Assembly (NCBI RefSeq): GCF_026914185.1
Contig: NC_070568.1
Location: 5,476,001 to 5,540,000 of the forward strand
DNA: 64,000 nt
Direction of reading: 5' to 3'
Source of the DNA: Puccinia triticina
Lineage: Eukaryota > Basidiomycota > Pucciniomycetes > Pucciniales > Pucciniaceae
Below the pieces are notes generated by a model. It saw only the letters and a list, made by a program, of their open reading frames with translations. It was not told the DNA's origin and ran no database searches. This document shows positions 11,101-21,349 of this stretch, piece by piece. Position numbers and translations under genes: made by a program. The stretch's first letter is position 1. The number at the start of each line of letters is the position of its first letter.

Positions 11101-11789
11101 CTAGGCACAGATTGGTGTGCTTGCTCAACTCAGCAGCGCTTCTCAAGCTCGTTCGGGAGGTAGCACAAATGATCCGCTCAATGCATGGCTTGCAGGAGGA
11201 TTGGCTTTGGATGATGATGGCCAGCCAGTCAACCCTCTCAAGTGGTGGACTCAACAAGGGCGGGCAGGTAATGACCACGGCGGTCTGCTCCAGATGGCAC
11301 TTGATGTGCTAAGTTGTCCGGGTGTGTTTTCTTTCAATCTTATTTTTTTAGTTTTTTATGAACCCTAACCAAATTTTTCTGCAACAGCAACAACCGTTGA
11401 CGTCAAGCAATCTTTCAACTTTGGGAGGGACTATGTGTCATCCAAGAGACACAGTCTCAGCGCTTCATCTGTCAGTCAAGGGATGACAGTTGCTTTTTAC
11501 TCAAAGAACGGAAAAATTCCAAGTGGAAGATAAAGCGGAACAGCGCCAACAAAAAGGGTAAAAGGAACTAGATTTTGTTCCTATTTATATATGAAATGCA
11601 TCCAAGCACGATTTTTGCAGAGAAAAATCAATAAAAGTGCCTCACACCCGCGGGTACCTGCCACCTGCACCCGGGTACCTGCCTGTGCGGGTGCGGGTGC
11701 GGGTGCGGGTGCGGGTGTCCAGTTTGAGGGAAAATTCAGGCTGGTACCCGCACCCGCCACAGGTACCCGGGTGCGAAGTGCCAGCTCTA
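8143..11789 (+). mobile_element. Full-length hAT DNA transposon (3.65 kb)
   Basis: Terminal inverted repeats are TAGAGCTGGC at 8143 and GCCAGCTCTA ending 11789. They are flanked by a perfect 8 bp duplication ATCTGATC (8135-8142 and 11790-11797), the hAT hallmark. Comparison with the uninterrupted 5' LTR of the host element shows the empty site directly. Both subterminal regions (about 8150-8320 and 11640-11780) are rich in GGTACC and GGGTGC repeats in both orientations, the type of site hAT transposases bind. One transposase gene lies inside. Confidence 0.9.
8458..11533 (+). pseudogene. hAT transposase (multi-exon, inactivated)
   Basis: ATG at 8458; stop TAA at 11531-11533. Exons can be followed by phase: 8458-8704, 8768-8888, 8966-9122, 9180-9365, 9432-9653, 9721-9980, then a poorly resolved acidic stretch, 10280-10434, a region to 10816, 10879-11036, 11105 to about 11321, and a last exon. 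Domains in order: BED-type zinc finger (CKAC ... HVANC), the first catalytic block containing GLDAWQSPNGYDILG, the block GIVTDNATNN, a CFAHILNLIVQ motif, RTRWNSTL, and the C-terminal dimerisation region with LKWWTQQG and VKQSFNFGRD. Defects are TAA at 8575-8577 (likely from CAA), TGA at 10705-10707 (likely from CGA) and apparent frame slips near 9980-10055 and 10434-10500. The protein excises and inserts the element; this copy probably cannot. Confidence 0.75.
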
Positions 11790-11906
11790 ATCTGATCTCT
11801 CTCGACTAGCCTTTTGAAATACTAGCTACACCGTTTGGAACTAGAACTCAAACGGCTCTCGTCTCGTCTTCTGCGCCCGTACTTCGTCGTCTTCAGTGAG
11901 GGTTCA

Positions 11907-13424
11907 CTTACATTTTCCCATCTCACAGTCTCTTGTTTGGTTTTCCTATCTGATTCAACATATTATGTCTTGCTACTAATTTGGTACACGGCCAACATAG
12001 ATGCAAAGATTAGCACATATAAAGCAAGTGCATAGATACACAAAACATAAGTAGGATACTGAAATACCACAGAACATTTCTCCCCCACGTCCCAATTTTT
12101 TTGCTCTTGTAGCAAAAACAACTCGCCTTAATAGTGATTGTTCTTCTGCTTTTTTAGCGGAATAAAATCGCTACAGTAGCGTTCCTACTGCTATTAAAGC
12201 GGTGAGCGCAGCGAAACATTGCTTTTTGCCGCTGAAAAAAGTGCGCTACAATTTACAAAAAATTTACCCCAGACCATTCAGCGAAAAGCAAAGCGCTAAG
12301 ACCGCTTCATGAAATAGCTTAGCAAAGTGAATGCAAATTTGCTACGCTTTTGCTGCGCTGACCGCTTTGGTCAGCATAGCTCTTGTGGTGTTGGTTCACC
12401 ACAATAGCGTTTCACCAGAATTTATTTATTGACACACCAGAAATGCTGTGCACGCTGCACAGATTAAAATTAAGCCTATTTTAGGCCACCAGAAAATTTG
12501 TGGCATGTTCACCCATAGAAACGTTCTGGTGTCCATCTCTTCATGACCCGATGGCCAGTCTGTATTTGTCTGTACATACAAATCTCAACCAATTCCCCAT
12601 CAAGACCGGTCATCGAGTTGATCAATTCCATTCCATGGCCGGTCAACACCGGCCATCAATTGGACACTCTACATAACACTACCAACATGGATGAATTTGC
12701 AATGTTGTATATTGATCATTTGTTTCATTATTCCTCTTGATCCCTTTTTCTGACTTCCATGTCTCATCAATACTCTTCTATAATCTGTCTCCTTCCCCCT
12801 GTGTTAGGTTCAAACCGCAGGAATATTTTCATTCTTTTGGCTTGATAACATTCATAAATTTTTACATACTCCAATCAATTTTTCCTGAAAAAAAGATATT
12901 GCAAGTGTGATGAGTCAGCCTGGGGAGTTCAGAGGGGGGCTAAAAAATTTGAATTGTGTTTTTTTTTTACTTGAACCATTGATGTTATCAGAAGACTCCA
13001 AATCTACTTTTTTTAAAAAAGGGAAAAATTTGAACTCACTCATAATATTATCCTGCACCTATTGTTTTGAAATTTGATTTGCTGGAGATATGGCATATCA
13101 GACTTGATATTTCTATAGGTGGATGCCGTGGGGGCCGCGCCTGCAAGGACGGTGGGCTTCCCTGGATGCTCCAATTTCCAATACCGGGGAACTGGGGCAG
13201 TTCAACCTGGTTGGTATGGAACTGCGAAATGTAGAAGGGTTTGAATTAGTTTCTTGATTCAAATATACTACAAGCCCTTTAAATTAGTTTGCCATGGATT
13301 AGCTTATTTTGGTCAGGTTTCTTTTTTTATCTACTTGTTTGATCAACCCCAGATTAATGTAGAATATTGACCAATGATATTCAATTGGAACACTGTTTTG
13401 CATGTGAATCTTGAAATTATACAT
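11907..13424. other. Non-coding region, transposon remnants likely
   Basis: No gene recognised. The stretch 12110-12420 is rich in repeated AGCG/CGCT words and short inverted repeats and looks like a decayed MITE, but no clean ends were found. 12600-12655 holds a small hairpin with ATGGCCGG and CCGGCCAT arms resembling the hairpins at 42 kb and 57 kb. Confidence 0.4.
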
Positions 13425-14196
13425 TTGGGGTCACAGCCATTATGCAGCAGCTAGAATCTGATCAGTTGCCAAATCACTATTTTGGTAGTTTCTTTGTGTT
13501 TCTGCCACTATATGTCAAACCAGCATGGGAATTCTTCCAGGATATTAGTACAAAAAGAATTTAAGATCCCCCAAATATGCACTGTGCATCTTTGTTGACC
13601 ACAAAACCCTTCAATGTAGCACCTACAATCTGATCAGTTGCCAAAAACTGTTTCTTTGTGTTTTTGCCACTATATCTCAACCCAGCATGGAAACACTTCC
13701 AGGATATTGGTACCAAAATATTCAGCAGCGCCCAAATACACATTTGATATCTTGCTTTACCATTAAACACAGAATTGTAGCAGATATAATCTGATCAGTT
13801 GCCAAATATCACTAATTTGGGAGTTTCTTTGTGTTTCTGCTGCCATATCTCAACCTACTGTGGAAATCCTTTCAATATATTAGTAAAAGAATGTTCACAA
13901 GCCCGCAAATAAGCACTGTGCACATTGTTTTACCACAAAACCCTGAAATTTAGCCACTACAATCTGATCAGTTGCCATTGGCCAAATGTCAACAATTTGG
14001 TAATTTCTTTGTGTTTCTGCCACCATATCTCAACCCAGAATGGGGATCATTCCAAGATATTAGTAACAAAATGTTCAAAATCCCCCAAATATTCATTTTG
14101 TACTTTTGTTTAGCACAAAAACCTCAAATGTAGCAGCTACAATCTGATCAGTTGCCAAATAGCACTGTTTTGGCAGTTTATTTGTGTTTCTGCCAC

Positions 14197-14576
14197 CAGC
14201 GGTGGGCAGATACGTTATCCAGAATTCCGCATTTTTTTGTTGTAAATTCAAATTTTTCACACAACAGTTCAACTTATCAGCAAGAGTTAAGCATTAGGGC
14301 TTTGTATTCCCAGTATCTTTAATTTTCAAAAAAATATTCCATGTTTACTGACTAATTTTCTTCTAATCATCAATTACACAACAAATTTTCCGTTATCTGT
14401 AACTAAGTTACAGATAACTGAAAATTTGGTGTATAACTAGTGATTGAAAGAAAATTACTCAAGAATCATGGGATTTTTTTTTTTAAATCTTGCTGATAAG
14501 TTGAACCGTTGTGTGCAAAATTTGAATTTACAACAAAAAAATGCGGAATTCTGGATAACGTATCTGCCCACCGCTG
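14197..14576. mobile_element. MITE, 380 bp, 7 bp target duplication
   Basis: Near-complete palindrome: CAGCGGTGGGCAGATACG at the left end is mirrored at the right, and the inverted repeat extends to about 90 bp per arm. Flanked by CTGCCAC at 14190-14196 and 14577-14583. No coding capacity. Confidence 0.85.
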
Positions 14577-14667
14577 CTGCCACTATATGTCAACCCAGCA
14601 TGGGAATAATTCCAAGATATTAGTACCACAATGTTCAAAAGCTCTCAAATATGGATTGTGTACCTTG

Positions 14668-15203
14668 TGTTGAGTTTTTGACCGGAGAACCCAAAAAAAG
14701 GAGGCGGAGATGCGGTAAGGATATGCTGGACAGTGAGAGGAGGTTTTCTCACTGGATCGGCTCAATGGCGGAAAAAGAGGGAAAGAACCAATGGGTTGAT
14801 TGCTTTGGACTAGACTATGGCTAAATAGACTATGTACATGGCATCAACTTGTGGTTTGAGAATAATAATGAATAAAATAATAATGAATTTGAAACTTCTC
14901 AACTCAGTGTAACATGTCAAAAGGTACACTGATATCCCCATCAGAGATGCGCACAATCTAGAGGATAAGCAGTAAACAAGGAAAGCTAACAGTCTAATCT
15001 GAGCAGGGATCAAAGTCTACAAGATCAGTAAGAAAGAAGCATGACCATGAATAAAAGACAGACCACATAGAAAGGGGGCAACATAAGTGTTGGATAGCTT
15101 TGATCTGAAAACAAGCCCATAGAGGAGGATAAAGTAGTTGGAAAGGAGGGAGAAGGGAAAGTAAAGGGGTTTTAGGGATGAGTGGAAAGACAGAAGTCCG
15201 ACA
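14668..15203. mobile_element. Solo LTR, 536 bp
   Basis: Begins TGTTGAGTTTTTGACC, ends GTCCGACA, and is flanked by the 5 bp duplication CCTTG (14663-14667, 15204-15208) inside a satellite unit. No internal genes. Left by LTR-LTR recombination of an unidentified LTR element. Confidence 0.75.
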
Positions 15204-15308
15204 CCTTGATTGACCAGGAAAACCAGAAGTGTAGCAGATACAATCTGATTGGTTGCCAAACATCACTAATTTGGTACTTTATGTGTGTTTCTGCCACTAT
15301 ATCTCAAC

Positions 15309-15703
15309 CAGCGGTGGGTAGTTACAATACACTACAATAACCGCCGTTATCTGTGTAGCGTAACGCTTGCCATTAGTGCACTAGTAACAACCAGTTTTAA
15401 CCCCAGGCCTGTATTGTAACGGGCCTGATTTTCTTTGGTGCGTTACTCACGTTACTAGTAGCGTAACGCTTTAACCACCGGTTAATGGGATAAAAAGGGG
15501 TAAATGGCCCCCTCTGGATCATATGTGGTCAGATATCTGCCCCTCTGTGCGGGCAGATATTGTGACAGATGTCAAAGATTGAACATCATGGGTGTGCAAT
15601 ATTGTAACACACTTCTGTCACGGTTAACGGTAATGGTAACAAGAGAAAAACCGTTACAATATTGGTACGTTACCAATAACCGTACCGTACCTACCCACCG
15701 TTG
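15309..15703. mobile_element. MITE, 395 bp, same family as 14197-14576
   Basis: Ends CAGCGGTGGGTAGTTAC and GTACCTACCCACCGTTG. Flanks are TCTCAAC (15302-15308) and TCTCAAA (15704-15710), a 7 bp duplication with one change. The interior is rich in GTAACG/CGTTAC words. No coding capacity. Confidence 0.8.
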
Positions 15704-16221
15704 TCTCAAACCAGAATGGCAATCCTTCCAAGATATTAGTACCACAATTTTCAAAAGCTCTCAAATATGGATTGTGTACCTTGATTGACCAGGAAACCCA
15801 GAAGTGTAGTAGATACAATCTGATCAGTTGCCAAATATCACTAATTTGGCCATTTCTTTGTGTTTCTTCCACTATATCTCAACCCAGTGTGGGAATCCTT
15901 TGAATATGTTAGTATCCAAAGGTGCAAAAGCCCCCAAATATGCACTGTGTACCTTTGTTGACCATGAAAACCTCAAATGTAGCAGCTACAATCTGATCAG
16001 TTGCCACACAGCACTATTTTGGAAGTTCCTTTGTGTTTCTGCTACTATATGTCAAGCCAGCAAGGGAATCCTTTCCAGATATTAGCACCAAAATTTTCAA
16101 AAGCCCTTCAATACTCCTTGTGTACCTTAGAAGTTGACCAGGAAACCCAGAAATTTAGCAGATGCAATCTGATCAGTTGACAAATATCACTAGTTTGGCA
16201 GTTTCATTTTGTTCCTGCTAC

Positions 16222-16780
16222 TCAGGGTGTAAACAGGTTGGGTTTGGGTTGAAAAACAGCGCCCAAACCCAACCCAACATTTAGCGCGGGTTGGGTCGGG
16301 TTGAGGCAGATTCTAAAATATACTGCCCGAACCCGACCCAATGCCATACTATTTTGGGTTGGGTCCGGGTTGGGTCGGGTTGGGGCAGATTTTAAAATAT
16401 ACTGCCCAAACCCGACCCAATGCCATACTATTTTGGGTTGGGTCGGGTTGGGGCAGATTTTAAAATATACTGCCTGAACCCAACCCAATGCCATACTATT
16501 TTGGGTTGGGTCCGGGTTGGGTCGGTTTGGGTCTTGGGTCAACCCAACCTCTTAGGCGCCAAAAGCCCCCAACTTGACTGTTGGAGGTGACACAGTCGGG
16601 TTGCAGGCTGACCCGATTAGGAAATAGGCTGCCCTAACCCGACCCAACAATTTTACAAGTTGGGTTGGGTTGGGTTGGGTTTGGGTCATGTCATTTTCTT
16701 TAAGAATGTGCCCGAACCCGACCCAAAACCTGACAGGTCTTGGGTTGGTTTTGGGTTGGCCCGACCCATTTACACCCTGA
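16222..16780. mobile_element. hAT-like MITE, 559 bp, with GGGTT arrays
   Basis: Ends TCAGGGTGTAAA and TTTACACCCTGA with a perfect 8 bp duplication CCTGCTAC (16214-16221, 16781-16788). The interior has about three tandem copies of a ~78 bp unit built from GGGTTGGGTCGGGTT words and TTTTAAAATATACTGCCC, partly palindromic. Confidence 0.85.
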
Positions 16781-17150
16781 CCTGCTACTATATCTCAACC
16801 CAGTGTGGGAATAATTTCCAGATATTGGTACCAAAATTTTCATAAGCCCCCAAATATGCACTGTGTAACTTGGTTGACCACAAAACCCTCAAATGTACCA
16901 GCTACAATCTGATCAGTTGCCAAACAGTACTATTTTGGCAGTTTCTTTGTGATGCTGCTACTACATCTCAACCCAGCATGGGAATCCTTCAGAGATATTA
17001 ATACCAAAATGTGCAAAAGCCCCCAATTATGCACTGTGTACCTTGATCAACCAGGAAACCCAAAAATGTAGCAGATACAATCTGATTGGTTGCCAAATCT
17101 AATTTGGTACTTTATGTGTGTTTCTGCCACTATATCTCAAGTCAGCCTGT

Positions 17151-17513
17151 CATTGGACCGGTTTTTGGTGGTGTTTCACATGCAGTTCCCAAATTCCCAT
17201 GCTGCGCGCTCTAGTGGCCCTAGCTCATCACCAGCCCGCGCCCGTGCCCGTGTTGTGCCCCTAAAGGCAACAGGCACATGTACACCCTTCTTGACACAAC
17301 ACACTCTCTCGAGGACCATCAACATCATTCTACAGCTTTGATCAAGCTCATCATAATCTAAATGCTGGCCAGGCCGTGATGCGCCAATATCCAACAGGGT
17401 CATACAGAGTTACTCTACTTCCTCGTGATGATTTCCAGCGAAAATATGTTTGTTGCCGCTTAGAAAAACAAACAAAGCAAAAAGCATAACAAGGAATGAT
17501 GTTGATTGGTTGA
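17151..17513. other. Intergenic, 3' side of TFB2
   Basis: No gene seen. Contains a short GC-rich run CCCGCGCCCGTGCCCGTG near 17235. Confidence 0.5.
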
Positions 17514-19866
17514 TTACATGTTACCGTTTGAGCCACCCCCACGCCGAACAAACTCCCTCACAGCCGCATGACCATCACACTCAATAAAAAACTTTCGCAG
17601 TCCAGCATGTTCCCACAAAACAATCCCCAGCTTTTTAGAGTATTGAAGGGTTGAATCATATTCTGCAGCTGTTCTAAAATCTTGATACAGATACCCTATT
17701 CATTCACAATTGGTCAAGTATCAACGATGATCAGTTTATATTTGGTAGGGAAGAGGAGGGAGCAAGAGAGTGGAAAAAGGCTGACCATCTTGGGCCTGGA
17801 TTCGATTTTTTTCTAGCTCCCACAGCCTAATCTGATCAACGACAGTAGGCGGCAAAAGGGGCTCGACTTTTCTCATTTGTGGATGGGCATGAGTATGCAG
17901 GTACATAATCACTTGATCGGCCGTGATCCCATTTGATAACGCAGACTTGATCGACTCTCTTGTTACCGCTCCTACCACCAAGTTTGGAAACCGATACCTC
18001 AAAGACAGAAATAAGTTTAAAACGGCTATCTGTAATGGATTACCTATGTTTGTTGCAGACATGTCGCCCGGGCACCGATTCAAAAAAGAGAGAGAAAATT
18101 AATTTAGTTATTTGGATTGGATATGGCCTGCGTTTTCCAAAAAAGGGGAGCAATGAAGCCCAAGGAGAATTGAGAGGATCAACAAAGCTCACTGGTGTAT
18201 GCATAGATTCGATAATTAGTTTCCAGGACCAAGAACCCGTGCTCTTCTTGTAATCTTTCAGCAGAGACCAGAGGAGGGGCTGTCGAGGTTAGAGTTGTAG
18301 CTAATCGAGTGGGATAGAACCGATCTGGCTAGCGATCAAAGCATCAGCTGAGCTGCACAATCATCTCTAAAAAACATCCTAATCAACAAGTTCAAGAATT
18401 TATAGCTGACAGCCGTCACAAGTACCAAACCGTAATCTACCAGGTCTTGGAGTACTTGGGTTTGAGTTGAGGTCCAATTCGAAAAAGAATATTCCTACGG
18501 GACAAGATAGTGTTTGATATCCTGAGTTATTCTTTGTTTTTTCAAAGATAAACAAGTTACATCGATTGAACTCACCTGACCTAATTCCAAACTTCCTAGC
18601 ATAAATAAGCATGCCAAGACATCGACTATATCAAGTCCGTGACTCTACGGAGACATAAGCAAGACAGTTTGAAGTCAAATCATTAGCTGTGCTCCAACAA
18701 GTCTCTGGATCATCACGTGAGATTCTTGATGACCTACTTCCGTCATTTTAAGATATTGGAGTAAGATGTCCCACAGCTGGGTGTTAACGTCTTCCAAGAG
18801 AAACCCGAACCCTTTGGATGTGATTTTCAAGCTATGGAGGGACCTTGGGTCTCTGTGAAGGTCGTCAACAATATTAGGGTTCAGACTGTTGATAGTTTCA
18901 ATCGATTAGGAGATGTACGTGGAAGTCATCAAGCCGCTTTGGCCTAGTAAAGTTAGAATGTTATGACTCGGCTTCGTTGGCAGTCGGGAACCAACCATGT
19001 AATGGAGAATAGTCTGGAAATAGATGTCGAAGAAGAATAATACGTCGTATAAATTTATAGCTCAAATGGAATCAGTCTGATGGTGGACTAACCTCCCATT
19101 TTTCGGTACCATACCGATCCAGTTCGTCAATGGGAACTACCGATTTGGGAGAGGTATTACAAGGAACGCCAAACGAGCAATGATTGCCCCTGGTAGTTAC
19201 GATGAGGAGAAAATAAATCGAGGTTAGCTTCTCTCGAACATGTTATGTTGCGCGCTGAAGAAAATGCGAGATAATTGCTACAAACCCTCCCGTTAACGCG
19301 CGCCTGAAATTTTGCTGGAACGAGCGATTTAGGATCAGAGTAGCTTGAGTATTATGTCGATCGGATGACGAAGTGAATGATTCTTCGATGATATTCAATC
19401 GAAACAGTTTTGTAAGACTGTCGTCGAGCTGTCTGTAGGCACAACAAAAGCTTGAGCTCAGCTAAGCGAAAGATCATGAGTACAAAAGCAAAGTCGCTGG
19501 ACATACGTTTTACATTCCGGCCGGTTTATATCTGCCCAAAGTTCTACTTCTGACTTCCTAATCGGATCTTCGGACCATATCATGTTAAGGACCAGATGCC
19601 TGCCGATCAACGGTAACAACCTATAGACAATCCAGACAAGAAGGTGTCCTTAGCATTTTGTTGAGATATTAAGTCGCGTCCGAAGGAGAAGAAGAAAAGG
19701 ACACACACCTGAAGATTGCGAGACAGCTGGCGGGGGTGTTGTACAGTCGAGCCAGGGTGAGCTTGGGTAAGGCATTGAGGAAGGCGTAGAGTGCTGAGGT
19801 GAAGTCTCCAGTCGACGATTTTGAGCTGTTTGCTGGCACGGTCGTCGTGGATCGGAGGCTGGCCAT
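17514..19866 (-). CDS. TFB2: TFIIH subunit Tfb2 (p52/GTF2H4)
   Basis: Core TFIIH subunit that anchors and stimulates the XPB helicase, needed for RNA polymerase II start and nucleotide excision repair in the nucleus. Reading the minus strand from the ATG at 19866 through about eleven short GT-AG introns gives the family order: [20 protein letters not shown] near the N terminus; RRALTGG then NHCSFGVPC; a [12 protein letters not shown] block; [115 protein letters not shown]. The last exon gives the C-terminal module ending in [14 protein letters not shown] and TAA at 17514-17516. Length is roughly 480 residues, usual for the family. Introns are phase-consistent, so the gene looks intact. Confidence 0.9.
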
Positions 19867-20371
19867 CGTCGTCTACGTTGAATGTACTTGGACACTTTTC
19901 TGGTGGCGATACATAAATATCTTGTGCACATTGAAAAATTTCTGCAACCTCCGGCCCACAACCCGAGCGTTACAAAGCCCGCGGCACCGCCAAGCCGAAG
20001 GTGCAACAAGGAGATTCTCGCATGAGAGAATCTCGAAATTAACCATAGGTTTTCTTCCTCCTCTAAAATAAGCAATCTTTTTCTAACCTTACCCTATCCC
20101 AGCTGAGCGCTGCCGTCTGCTTCAATCCTACAAAAGTAGCTTTCCTCCAATATTTTGTGTTGTTTTTATTTACTTTTTTGAAAACAACAACTTTTGTAGA
20201 TCTTGTTGGACCTCTACACGTAGCCTATTCTTTGGATTCAAAAAACCAACGAAACGAAAAACTAATCACATGAAACGGAGCAAAGAGATAGAGAGAAAGG
20301 TTTTGTCGATCTATTGCAGCGAATCTCTAGTGTGTGCGACCGTAGTAAATACATTTACGTTACGGGGGATA
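19867..20371. other. Intergenic, upstream of TFB2 and downstream of YOS1
   Basis: 505 bp with no gene found. It should hold the TFB2 promoter and the YOS1 terminator region. No distinct motif could be assigned. Confidence 0.5.
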
Positions 20372-20892
20372 TCATCCAAGAAGTAGCTCATATATAATAA
20401 CTACGATGTTCAAGCCTATGAGCGGAACTAGAAAAAAGGCCATTTGAATCAGTTGTTGTCCTTTTCCAAAAAGGGATTGAATACTACTGATAATGATAAT
20501 AAAAAAAATGTGATGGTTGTCACTCAACTCCTCATCAGTGTACGGACGGCTCCGATCAGATTGATCAATCGTTCTTTGACACTACTGGCGTGAGCACTTG
20601 AGATCATCGAGGGATCCTGGAATTGGATTGGGTTGTTCATTTGATTGAGCATCTTTGTTGACCAGCCGACTGAGAGATAAGAAGCAAATCCGCCGAAAAA
20701 ACAGTTGAACCATCAGTCAACGGTCAGTTTCAGCCGGTCAATTTGAGAGAGAAGGACAAGAGGAAAAGAAGCAACAGTGGTTACAAACGATGATAGTGCT
20801 TAACTCCTTGCAAGAAATCTGTCCTCGTTCAAGATCGCCAGGGAATTGATGAGTAATAAGGATACATAGAATATATTCCCCAGTCCGAACAT
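20372..20892 (-). CDS. YOS1: Yos1/IER3IP1 family ER-Golgi transport protein
   Basis: Small membrane protein of the Yip1-Yif1-Yos1 complex, required for COPII vesicle transport from ER to Golgi. Three exons on the minus strand (20805-20892, 20529-20669, 20372-20427) give 94 residues and a TGA at 20372-20374. The first exon encodes a hydrophobic N terminus with LFY-like GLGNIFYVSLLLINSLAIL followed by FLARIGW. The second ends VKERLINLIGAVRTLMR. The third encodes the C-terminal membrane segment IPLIGLNIVVIIYELLLG. These blocks match the family's N-terminal helix, R-I-G motif, SxRT region and C-terminal anchor, and the length is typical. All junctions keep phase (AGG-A/TC-GGC and AGG-A/TT-CCG). 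No single exon exceeds 47 codons. Confidence 0.9.
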
Positions 20893-21349
20893 GTCTTGTT
20901 CTCTCTTTATTTTTATCTTTGTCGGTTTTTGTCGAGGCCTCGGAGGGCAGATAACCTGAAAGTGTATCGACGGGCGCTCGTGGGTTGGTTGATTAGGCGG
21001 TTCAAGATGACAAGTTTTCTGTAAGCTGTTTTCTAGTCGGCGCTATGAATCGGCGTTGGTCGAAGGCTGTTGTTTGTGGAGTCGACGTCATCAAATTCGG
21101 GAAAACTGGGGAGGTATGTATGTGGTAATGTTTATGTGGGTTTAGCAGAGTACACAAACCCTAATTTAAAACTGGATGAGACACGTCAGAAACCGGCCAA
21201 AAGGGTTCCGCCAGGTTTAGGAACATTGAACAAGAGAAGCAAGGCGAACACTTTCTCCACAGCACCCGTCCACGCAGAGTCCAGACAAGACAACTCCAAG
21301 GGAAAACGGTCAACAAGAGACAGAAACAGTCAACAAGGAATACCCAGCG
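20893..21349. promoter_or_regulatory. Divergent promoter region, YOS1 / SKN7
   Basis: 457 bp separate the two divergent start codons. The YOS1-proximal side has a T-rich tract (around 20898-20930). No TATA box or stress element was identified with confidence. Confidence 0.4.

Larger units (their letters stand above)
605..11906 (+). mobile_element. Gag-only Ty3/gypsy-like LTR element (outer), carrying two later insertions
   Basis: Two LTRs of about 317 bp (605-921 and 7934-11906 with an insertion) face the same way, begin TGTGAAGACC and end GTGAGGGTTCA. A G-rich polypurine tract (around 7921-7933) precedes the 3' LTR. The interior codes only for gag (1053-7417, interrupted). After subtracting the nested LTR element (2452-7033 plus 4 bp duplication) and the hAT element (8143-11789 plus 8 bp duplication), the element is about 3.06 kb with no protease, reverse transcriptase or integrase. 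That matches the known non-autonomous TR-GAG type. No matching target duplication is seen at its outer ends (left flank ttttc, right flank cttac), so the ends may have decayed or recombined. No tRNA-like primer site was recognised after the 5' LTR. Confidence 0.8.
7934..11906 (+). repeat. 3' LTR of outer element, interrupted by a hAT transposon
   Basis: LTR sequence occupies 7934-8142 and 11798-11906. Together, minus the hAT and one 8 bp duplication, it gives about 318 bp, matching the 5' LTR. Confidence 0.8.
13425..17150. repeat. Satellite array, ~173 bp unit, 11 copies
   Basis: The core AATCTGATCAGTTGCC (or a close variant) occurs at 13455, 13627, 13788, 13961, 14141, 15242, 15817, 15990, 16166, 16906 and 17079. 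After subtracting the inserted elements and their duplications the spacing is 161-180 bp, most often 173. Each unit also carries TTTCTTTGTGTTTCTGCCAC, ATATCTCAACCCAG, a CCAAATATGCACTGTGTACC block and GTTGACCA. The units are diverged, not homogenised. Three MITEs and a solo LTR have inserted into it. Confidence 0.85.

Noticed and set aside
605..11906. Target-site duplication for the outer gag-only element
   Set aside because: Left flank ttttc and right flank cttac do not match under any boundary shift consistent with the LTR ends.
12110..12420. AGCG/CGCT-rich block as a complete MITE
   Set aside because: Short inverted words are present but no matching termini or target duplication could be found.
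16222..16780. Telomere-like repeat tract
   Set aside because: GGGTTGGG words are not the fungal TTAGGG repeat and lie within a bounded MITE with an 8 bp duplication.
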